From contig CAVSCE010000013.1 in assembly GCA_963726375.1 (NCBI GenBank), positions 124,001 through 188,000 on the forward strand: a DNA stretch of 64,000 bases. The letters run 5' to 3'. A program made the translations under genes and the position numbers. Source of the DNA: UTCFX2 sp963726375. GTDB taxonomy: Bacteria > Chloroflexota > Anaerolineae > Anaerolineales > UBA4823. Below are positions 57,306 through 64,000 of this stretch, piece after piece (positions within the stretch are counted from its first letter, which is position 1; each line of letters opens with the position of its first letter). The notes under the pieces are model-generated. The model worked only from the letters and a program-made list of their open reading frames with translations. It was not told the DNA's origin and did not search any database.

Positions 57306-57947
57306 TTATGCTGTGAGCAATTTTCGAGTAATAGCGCTTCCAAGGATTGCGCACGCATCGGTTGGTAAATAATGGCTTGCGGAGCGATCAAAAAGCACCT
57401 GCGCTGAGCTTGCGAATTCCTCATCACCAAGCCAATAAACGACTAGAATCGGAATATTCGGAAGTGCATAAAAGCGGAATGATGCATCACCAAGGTTTTC
57501 CGGAACGCCTCCCAGATTCCCGGCTGCCTCCCTGAATGCCTGGATTTGCAATCCAAACGCACGAGCGATTTCTGCTCCTGAATACCCCTGGAAAGCTTGA
57601 TTATAAAACCTGCCGTCAGGGAGATCAGAAAACGAGATCCATTCATTTGCCATAGGTTCGCCATCGGCGGATGTGAAATAGTATAGAAGCAGCGTTTGTT
57701 CCATTGGAGAGGCTAACCTACCCGTTGAAGCTTTGTGAACTTCTCCGCTGGGAAAATCCACCACAACGGACTCATACCATAAAGATAAAAGGAATTGTCC
57801 GGAAGTACCAACGGTCGGATGCCAGATTGAACTAGTTGCTGAAGCCATAGAAGTCGGCTCTTTCAGGTTGAACTCCTCGCGTAAATTCTCTAATCGATTC
57901 TCGAACCGCTTAAAATCAGGGATGCGTGAAAAATGAAATCCTTTCAA
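57306..57947 (-). CDS. DUF3786 family protein
   Basis: 213 aa. TTG start seven bases after an excellent AAAGGAGG; there is no competing ATG. FPSGEVHKASTGRLASPMEQ, TLLLYYFTSADGEPMANEWI, SFSDLPDGRFYNQAFQGYSG, and DEEFASSAQVLFDRSASHYL are the DUF3786 signature series. Cytoplasmic, function unknown; from memory the family occurs mainly in anaerobes with metal/corrinoid metabolism. First gene of a two-gene set. Confidence 0.8.
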   Translation of the reverse strand: MKGFHFSRIPDFKRFENRLENLREEFNLKEPTSMASATSSIWHPTVGTSGQFLLSLWYESVVVDFPSGEVHKASTGRLASPMEQTLLLYYFTSADGEPMANEWISFSDLPDGRFYNQAFQGYSGAEIARAFGLQIQAFREAAGNLGGVPENLGDASFRFYALPNIPILVVYWLGDEEFASSAQVLFDRSASHYLPTDACAILGSAITRKLLTA

Positions 57948-58268
57948 CCTGATTCCTCCTTTCGTACTGGGCTAACAAATCTGTGCATTCGTTCTCATGA
58001 ATGTACAGAAGAAATCGCGTATAATTATTTTAATCGCCTTTATTCATCACCGATCACAATGCCGGGCGAAACAATCCAAGTCGCGCTCGATTCTGACCAC
58101 CAGAATACGTCTTTCATCACATCAAATTTCATCGCTGACGTATTCTCCCTGAGGGACACATCGGGCGCGACCTGATTCTTGATTATAGCTGAAAGCAAAG
58201 CCCCGCCTGAATTTTGGCGGGGCGTATTCTTCCCTTGTAAAAATAGCAAATCTGCAGTCAGATGGCAG
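57948..58268. other. Intergenic region with a terminator and a possible 30-codon ORF
   Basis: On the minus strand, after the S1-gene terminator, a TATAAT (about 58178-58183) is followed by an ATG ORF of 30 codons (58040-58132; MKFDVMKDVFWWSESS at the start, ending GIVIGDE). AGGGAG lies 14 bases before the ATG, too far for a good RBS. I cannot decide whether it is expressed. Confidence 0.25.
58190..58223 (-). terminator. Terminator of the S1-domain gene
   Basis: Perfect 8-bp G+C stem GCCCCGCC (58200-58207) with GGCGGGGC (58216-58223), eight-base loop; on the minus strand CTTTGCTTTC follows. It lies about 45 bases after the S1 gene stop. Confidence 0.75.
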
Positions 58269-59056
58269 CTATTTCGTCTTCACTTTATGCTGTAATGTTC
58301 GAGCAAGAATCAGTTCAAGCTCGTCTGTCGTGCCTTTCGGCTTTCGCTTCCCTTTTTCAGTAATTTTATCGACCCGTTTATCCTGAGTGCGCTCCATCGC
58401 CTCTCGCAGAGCGATCTCCATTGCCGTTGGAACCGCTTCTTCTTTCTCTTCTTCCTTCTACCTGAGCTGCCTGTTCAGGATTCTTGGTAGGCCGGGTTTC
58501 TTTAATTTCCTTCACTGGAGGTTCCTCAAGAGCGCGCATGCTCAGCTTGATCTGTCGTTTCTGCCTGTTGACGCTGAGCACTTTGACTTCAATTTCATCA
58601 CCTACCTTGACAACTTCGCTTGGGTCCTTGATGTAATCATGGGTCATCTCGCTTATATGAACCAGGCCGGGTCTTTCTGCACCAATATCAACGAATGCGC
58701 CAAATTTTTCCAGCCGCGTCACTTTCCCCTTTATTACCATGTCCGCTTCAATTTCGCGCCATTCGAGCTCGAGTGGTTTGATCATGGTGAGTTCGATCCG
58801 GTTTTTCTTCGGCACCACCCGCTGGACCCAGACGTCTACCTGTTTGACCTGGTTGGACAATGTCCTCAACCCGATTGACCGGATCCGTTTGAAGCTGAGA
58901 GATGTGAACAACACCAGGGGTTTCCAAGCCAATATCTATTAGTGCTCCAGCCAGGGTGGTTTTTACGACTTTACCTGAAAAGTGCTGTTTTCGCTTGATC
59001 TCATTCATTACTTGAACAGGAGGAATTTCCTGAATTTCGGCGTCGTTGGTTTCCAT
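58269..59056 (-). CDS. S1 RNA-binding domain protein (two S1 repeats), two frame interruptions
   Basis: About 262 aa. First S1 repeat around GKVVKTTLAGALIDIGLETP and GVVHISQLQ; second around GKVTRLEKFGAFVDIGAERP, GLVHISEMTHDYI and RQIKLSMRAL; then a charged tail (EEREKEEAVPTAM-like, KGKRKPKGTTDELELILA). Probably ribosome- or mRNA-associated, like short S1/YugI-type proteins. Shifts are near 58890 and 58458. ATG 59056 is eight bases after GGAG; the upstream ATG 59074 is not. It is driven by a perfect consensus promoter and closed by a strong terminator. Confidence 0.8.
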
Positions 59057-59139
59057 TACGCTTTCTCCGATCATAATAAAGTTACATCCACCCTAAGGTG
59101 GTAAGTATTAAATCCATATAGGGCTATCCGCGAAGGCTG

Positions 59140-59168
59140 ATTATACCTCTTGCAATTCTAACTGTCAA
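59140..59168 (-). promoter_or_regulatory. Perfect sigma-70 consensus promoter of the S1 gene
   Basis: Minus-strand TTGACA (59163-59168), 17-bp spacer, TATAAT (59140-59145): both boxes match consensus exactly. Predicted start near 59133 gives a leader of about 77 bases that contains the small hairpin CCACC-TTAG-GGTGG. Confidence 0.8.
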
Positions 59169-59180
59169 AGGCATAAAACA

Positions 59181-59212
59181 AAAATGCTGGATCGAAGATC
59201 CAGCATTTTTAA
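59181..59212. terminator. Strong bidirectional terminator
   Basis: Perfect 13-bp stem AAAATGCTGGATC (59181-59193) with GATCCAGCATTTT (59197-59209), GAA loop, T-rich on both strands. It ends the coiled-coil gene transcript 20 bases after its stop. Confidence 0.85.
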
Positions 59213-59229
59213 CTATTCTAAAGGATTTC

Positions 59230-59689
59230 CTATTCTGTCCTGATATTTTCACGCTGAAGGGTGTTTATTCCATTGCGTACCTGGTTGAGGATCCGTTCCA
59301 GCTCGACTTCAAGTTTTGTCAATGAATCCACAACGTATTGGTCCGCCTCCTGGCGGTTTTTTTCCGCATCTGTTCGCGCTTGTGCAATGATTTGTTCTGC
59401 TCTGGCTTGAGAAGCCTGGACAATGGCATCGCGTTCAACAAGCTGATCGCTTTTTTCCCGCGCAATCGAGATCGTCCGGTTGGCTTCTTCTTGAGCCTGT
59501 GCCAAAATTCTGTCGCGCTGTGCGAGAAGCTGCTGGGCTTTCTTGACTTCGTCTGGAACAGCAACCCGCATCTGGTCGATGATATCCAGCATTCTATCTT
59601 CATCGATCATTACGTTATGGGTGAACAAGAGTGGGCGGCTCTTATTTAAAAGCTCTTCCAATCGATCGACCAGATTTAGAGATGTCCAT
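59230..59689 (-). CDS. Coiled-coil (DivIVA / ATP-synthase-b-like) protein, likely frame interruption near the start
   Basis: About 152 aa, nearly all helical. NLVDRLEELLNKSRPLLFT, MLDIIDQMRVAVPDEVKKAQ, then a long charged heptad region (RILAQAQEEANRTISIAREK, ARAEQIIAQARTDAEKNRQE) and VVDSLTKLEVELERILNQV. The pattern is that of Chloroflexota proteins annotated as ATPase or DivIVA-like. The frame runs open upstream to 59781 without a start that fits; ATG 59689 (MDIS) joined after one base to NLVDRLEEL gives the expected N-terminus, with GGGAGGGG just before. It lies 111 bases after coaD. Role unknown, perhaps in septum or membrane organisation. Confidence 0.6.
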
Positions 59690-59800
59690 AAGCCCCTCCC
59701 GAGAGAATATTGAGCTAGATTTCGATATTTCAGAATGTGCGGCATGATCATCAGATTACTTCCAAATTCCGGTTTCGTCAACGGTTATCAAGCGTCCGTG

Positions 59801-60325
59801 TCAGTCGCGCAGCGAAGTGTTCGGTACGATCGTCTGCGCTTCACCAAGGAGTGAAATTTGCATCCGAAGGGCATCGTTCACATGAGCGGGGACCATACTG
59901 CTTACGTCTCCGCCCAGGGATGCAATCTCCCGAACAGTTGAAGATGATAAGAAAGTATGCTCTTCATCTGTGATTAACGCGATCACTTCGATCTCAGGCG
60001 CTAATCGGTGGTTAGCCAGAGCCATGCGAAATTCGAATTCAAAATCCGAAAACACCCGCAGCCCACGAACAATCACCTGGGCATCAATCGCTCGACAAAA
60101 TTCTACGGTCAATCCGCTGTATCCCTGTACTTTAATTTTTGGATTGTCCTTGAATGAAACTTCAACAAGCCGGATCCGGAAATCGGGAGCGAAAAGGAGT
60201 GATTTTAGCGGGCGATCATATACCGCGACCACGACTTCGTCAAATATCCGCGCGGCTCTTTCAGCAATGTTGATATGACCAAAATGGATAGGGTCGAACG
60301 TACCTGGAAAAACTGCGCGTACCAT
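59801..60325 (-). CDS. coaD: Pantetheine-phosphate adenylyltransferase
   Basis: Fourth step of coenzyme A synthesis. 174 aa from ATG 60325. AVFPGTFDPIHFGHINIAER carries the HxGH-type nucleotide motif (THFGH variant IHFGH), VVVAVYDRPLKSLLF, IVRGLRVFSDFEFEFRMA and EHTFLSSSTVREIASLGGDV are CoaD signatures. The C-terminus is some 10-15 residues longer than usual. It starts 25 bases after the corrected recG stop. Confidence 0.94.
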   Translation of the reverse strand: MVRAVFPGTFDPIHFGHINIAERAARIFDEVVVAVYDRPLKSLLFAPDFRIRLVEVSFKDNPKIKVQGYSGLTVEFCRAIDAQVIVRGLRVFSDFEFEFRMALANHRLAPEIEVIALITDEEHTFLSSSTVREIASLGGDVSSMVPAHVNDALRMQISLLGEAQTIVPNTSLRD

Positions 60326-60350
60326 ATGGATCGGCTTCTCTTTCTTTTCC

Positions 60351-62933
60351 TTAGCTGATATCGCTCTGGCTCCCATCCCAGAATTGTTGCAAGTATGATG
60401 CCAGGAGCTGATGTTCGCGGCTGTTTAAGCTCAGGATCAATTTCAAACAGCGAAATCGCATGCCGCCGGGCTTTTTCAATCAAATGAATATTCATGAGGT
60501 TAGCCATATTCAATTCACCAAAACCAGACTGGCGTACTCCAAGGAATTGACCAGGCCCCCGCTGTTCAAGGTCGCGTTCGGCCAGAATAAACCCGTCATT
60601 GGTGCTGACCATGACCTGAAGCCGCTCATTTTCAATCTCATCTGGTTGATCGGGGATTAACAGGCAGTAGGATTTTTCTTCGCCGCGCCCAACGCGTCCG
60701 CGAAGTTGATGGAGCTGAGCCAGACCATATCGATTTGCACCTTCGATTAACATCACAGTGGCGTTCGGGACATCCACACCGACTTCGATAACTGTTGTGG
60801 AAACCAGGATTGGAAAATCCCCTCTGCGGAAACTCTCCATCACACTTTCTTTTTCTTCAGGTTTCATCCGCCCGTGCAGTAATCCGACCTTGAGATTTTG
60901 AAAGATTTGCTCCTGCAGCCGCTGCTGCTCTTCCACTGCGGCGAGAGCTTCGCTTTTCTCACTCTCTTCTACCAATGGATATATGATAAAAGCCTGCCGT
61001 CCTTGTTCAACCTGGCTGCGGATTAATGTATAAGCCCGCTCTCGCTCACGGGGCATCAAAATATGTGTTCCTACGGTCTGGCGGCCTGGCGGCATTTCAT
61101 CGATTAATGTGACATCCAAATCCCCATATACAGTCAACGCAAGCGAGCGAGGGATCGGAGTGGCAGTCATCACGATCAAGTGCGGGTTTGCTCCTTTGGC
61201 ACGCAGCTTTGCACGCTGATCAACTCCAAAGCGGTGTTGTTCATCAATGATCACTAACTGAAGGTTGGAGAACTCGATTGGATCCTCAATCAGTGCGTGA
61301 GTGCCAATAACCAGTTTTATCGACCCGTCAGCAAGTCCCGAGCGGATTTCCTGTTTTTCAGCGTCGGATGTGGAACCTAACATCAACCTGATCTCATGCG
61401 GCTGCAAAGGCAGCCGAGAGTTAGGAAGCTCAGCTTCGTTTTGCTCGGGTTCATTTGCCAATATCTGCAGCATGCTGCGGTAGTGCTGTTCGGCCAGGAT
61501 GCTGGTCGGCGCCATCAGGCTGGATTGTGCGCCTTGATCAGTTACAGCGGCGATCGATAAGGCTGCCACGACGGTTTTTCCTGAGCCGACATCCCCTTGA
61601 ATCAAACAATTCATCGGCCGCCCAGAAGCCAGGTCATGTAAAATGTCTTCCATAGCGCGATTCTGAGCGGTTGTCAGAGGGAATGGAAGCCGGCTTAATC
61701 TGGGATTGAAGCCATTCGGGTTCCGGGATGAAACGATCTGCTGACCGGTCCTGCCAGGCGCGTTTCTGACGCAAAACGCCTAATTGGAGCATGAATATCT
61801 CATCGAATGATAGCCGGTCTTGTGCAGACTTAAGCTGGTCCCAACTTTCTGGAAAATGAACTTCTAGCAGCGCAGTCGGAAGATCCATCAAACCAGCTGA
61901 TTGACAAATTTCCTCAGGAATTGGATCAAGGATGCGCGGCGCCCAATAAGACGTCACCTGATTCATCTGTTTGCGAAGCCAGTTCTGTGTGACTTGCGAA
62001 GTCAGCGGATAAACTGGGACAATCCTGCTTGTGCTCAGATGCTGTTCTTCAAGAGGCTCCATCTCTGGGTTGGTCATGACGTGTCTGCCCAGGTACTGGT
62101 CTACTTTTCCGGATAACGAGATCTGCATGCCCTCGTGCAGGCGTCTGGCAAAATACTTGCTGTTGAACCAGTTTACTCTCAGGGTTCCACTCCCGTCACT
62201 GACTAACGCCTCCACAAGTGTGGCTTTCCCACTTCGGACGGGACGCGTGTTGATGCTTTTCACAGTCCCGATAACGCTGACAACCTCCCCATATCTCAAG
62301 CGGTTGATAGGCGTGAGTTTTGTATAATCATTGTAGCGCCGAGGGAAGAAATAAAGCATGTCACGGAGAATGTCAACAATCCCAGGCGGCTTAAGATTCT
62401 GTGCAGTTCGGGGACCGATCCCCTGGAGGACTGTAACTGGCACATTCAGGGCAGCTGATTCAAGCTGTGGTTTTACTGCCTTGGAGACCTGAGGTCGCCT
62501 TTGTTCGCTGGCATCGTCCCTATCGGAAACGAGTGGATTTTCGTCGTCACAAGATGTTTCAACTTCTAACTCAGACTGGGCTTGTGAAATCATTCTCGAT
62601 ATTTTCTTCGATGATCTCTTGCAAATGCGGATTTGGAGCAGGCAAATCCTGGGGTTCTGATGCCGGTTCAATCAATTCTGCGTTTTCAGTTCGCTGCATA
62701 CGACGCCAGAGCCCTTGCAGCGCCTCTGCGCGAGATTTTTCACTTAATCGGCTATAATCCAGGATCCTGGCCCTGATGATTTGAATCAATTCTTCCGGGA
62801 CCTCATCACTCCGCGCCTCTGATTCCCATAAATCAAGCATTCGATCAAGTCCACCGAGTACAGCTCGATTATCGTAACCGCGCTCGGCTTCGAGTTTAAA
62901 AAATTTTTGGAGTTTTTGAAGAGAAGGTTTCAT
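60351..62933 (-). CDS. recG: ATP-dependent DNA helicase RecG, three frame interruptions
   Basis: Replication-fork-reversing helicase of about 860 aa. The N-terminal ~130 residues (MKPSLQKLQKFFKLEAERGY on) are an extension before the wedge domain, which begins VTVLQGIGPRTAQNLK. OB-fold: YGEVVSVIGTVKSINTRPV. Helicase motifs: GDVGSGKTVVAAL (Walker A), MAPTSILAEQH, IIDEQHRFGVDQR (DEQH), VMTATPIPRSLALT, VSTTVIEVGVDVPNA, HQLRGRVGRGEEKS. Shifts are near 62590, 61645 and 60407; after the last the frame ends FWDGSQSDIS at TAA 60351. It follows degV by 17 bases. Confidence 0.93.
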
Positions 62934-62950
62934 TAATTCAGCTATTTGCC

Positions 62951-63785
62951 TTATTGTTTGACAACTGCAAATCCAAGTCCGTTCGGTCCAACATGCGTCC
63001 CGATTACCGTGGTGACATTGACGATCAAAGGCGGATTGGGCAGATCGATGCTTAATTCGCTCTTGAAATCGGAGAGCATCTTCTTCAGCATTCGTGTGCA
63101 AAATTGCCAATCTTTCCAGATTGCCGGATTGCGACAGAAATTCCATCAATCGCTGAAAACCTTTTCCGCGGGTTCGACACTCCCCCAGGCTTGTCACCAC
63201 ACCCTCTTTTAATTCAATAAATGGTTTTATTTGCAGCAGATTCCCGATCCGGGCTCTTGCCCAGGAGACTCGTCCGCTGCGGCGGACATATTCAAGGGTA
63301 TCGAGCATCGCAATAATCCGGGCTCGTTTTCGCATGCCCGTCATTAATCGGATAACAGTCTCAAGGTTCGCACCTTTTCGGACTGCCTCGGCAGCTGCCA
63401 GGATTTGAAATCCCGACCCTAAAGATAATTGACCGCTGTCAAAAATATGAACCCGATTCCCAAACGCGTTTGATGCAATCGTTGCTGCATTGATGATACC
63501 GCTCAGGTTGAGTGGTGGATGGATGGATAGGATCTGCTTCGCTCCACGCCGAAAGAGGGATTCATATATTTGCTGGTATACCCCAGAGGACGCTGTCGCA
63601 GTTGTCGGTGGAGGATTGATATCTGGAAGACGCGTATAATATTCCTCACGAGAGATATCTATTCCATCCTGCAAGCTTTTTCCATCCAGGATTATCAGAT
63701 TCCGAACGATTTGAATATCATACTCTCGAATTATCTCCTCAGGCAGATCGGCGGTGCTGTCAGCAACTATGGAAATTTCGTCCAC
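62951..63785 (-). CDS. DegV family fatty-acid-binding protein (FakB-like), one frame interruption
   Basis: Binds a fatty acid and presents it to the FakA kinase. About 277 aa. GTG start after AGGAAAG. ISIVADSTADLPEEIIREYD at the N-terminus, PTTATASSGVYQQIYESLFR, IHPPLNLSGIINAATIAS, FDSGQLSLGSGFQILAAAEA and YVRRSGRVSWARARIGNLLQ are DegV signatures. The frame breaks near 63045; the other frame reads IDLPNPPLIVNVTTVIGTHV and ends FAVVKQ at 62951. Directly after the fakA-like gene, which supports the FakAB pairing. Confidence 0.9.
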
Positions 63786-63842
63786 TTTTTGGTCTTTCCT
63801 GGATAATCTTGGATGATTGAAATATATTAATGCTTAAAGCGA

Positions 63843-64000
63843 TTATTCTATAGAAATAATGAAATGATAATGAGGTTGCCCACCTTCTTGTAATTCGACA
63901 ACCTGTTCTGGATAATGCTGCCGAATGAGTTCAGCGATCCTGGAGACTTCCTCCTTGTCAATAACTGCTCCATAGAAGAGGGTGATCAACTCAAAATTTT
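63843..64000 (-). CDS. fakA: Fatty-acid kinase FakA-like protein (DAK2/YloV family), 3' end only
   Basis: Only the last 52 codons are inside the window; the gene continues beyond the right edge. The text NFELITLFYGAVIDKEEVSR, IAELIRQHYPEQVVELQEGG and HYHFIISIE before the TAA matches the C-terminal domain of FakA/YloV. The gene lies 57 bases upstream of the DegV/FakB gene in the usual order. Assignment rests on a short segment plus context. Confidence 0.7.
   Translation of the reverse strand, partial: NFELITLFYGAVIDKEEVSRIAELIRQHYPEQVVELQEGGQPHYHFIISIE

Noticed and set aside
58040..58249. 69-codon minus-strand ORF across the S1-gene terminator
   Set aside because: The long version runs through a terminator stem; only its last 30 codons could be a gene, and the RBS is poor.
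1..64000. Programmed ribosomal frameshifting as the cause of the broken ORFs
   Set aside because: Too many sites, no common slippery heptamer or pseudoknot, and both insertions and deletions occur.
1..64000. CRISPR arrays, tRNA and rRNA genes
   Set aside because: Read for regular repeats, tRNA arm sequences and rRNA signatures; none found by eye.

Overview
The window looks like chromosomal DNA of an anaerobic member of the Chloroflexota, most likely near Anaerolineae. This is inferred from gene content and order, not from a marker search. Signs are the run fakA-degV(fakB)-recG-coaD, the membrane-anchored 'baseplate J-like' protein, rubrerythrin, a tungsten/molybdenum aldehyde ferredoxin oxidoreductase with MoaA and MoaD-like partners, and many TTG/GTG starts. 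No rRNA, tRNA, CRISPR array, insertion sequence or prophage was recognised.

A striking property is the number of single-base frame interruptions: about 50 by eye, spread over roughly half of the genes and including housekeeping genes (lon, mutS, recG, gpmA, ruvX). Joining the fragments restores full-length proteins with family C-termini, so I treat them as sequence errors and annotate whole genes with the likely shift sites. Some starts and ends therefore differ from simple ORF limits.

Layout. 1-5.4 kb: malQ (5' cut by the window), then on the minus strand an NAD-epimerase, a GNAT protein and an o-succinylbenzoate-synthase-like enolase, then a divergent SDR. 5.6-8.4 kb: a small membrane protein, a 25-codon ORF followed by a terminator, a bacterial RIO kinase coupled to wecB. 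8.4-10.3 kb: a minus-strand ABC-F ATPase whose leader has a promoter, a 7-codon leader ORF and a terminator, an attenuation layout. 10.4-18 kb: rubrerythrin, TauE/SafE, a small esterase, an M20 amidohydrolase, an ABC exporter, a lipoprotein glutamine cyclotransferase and a DUF2804 protein. 18-25.6 kb: uvrC, a 40-aa membrane protein, moaD, a hypothetical, the AOR gene with an upstream MoaD-like gene, divergent moaA, and a Xer-type recombinase that has lost its catalytic tyrosine. 25.8-34.3 kb: a lipoprotein, the coupled operon yfhO-sanA-HD, folC, lon.

34.3-46.2 kb is a tightly packed minus-strand block: three tandem paralogous GT-C-like membrane glycosyltransferases, a polyprenyl-phosphate GT2, a WecD-like GNAT and a membrane-anchored protein, with 4-base overlaps or very short gaps, followed by ruvX, mltG and a DUF692-like barrel. 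I read the first part as a surface-glycan module. 46.3-57.9 kb: alaS, a fused membrane/spermidine-synthase-like protein, a DUF1461 protein, gpmA, a ugpC/msmK-type sugar ABC ATPase, a DinB-like gene, mutS, and a DUF3786 pair. 58.2-64 kb: an S1-domain protein behind a perfect sigma-70 consensus promoter, a coiled-coil protein, coaD, recG, degV and the 3' end of fakA.

The items most worth a second look are the ABC-F leader, the 25-codon ORF plus terminators before the RIO kinase, the three GT-C paralogs, the AOR/MoaD neighbourhood and the catalytically degenerate recombinase.
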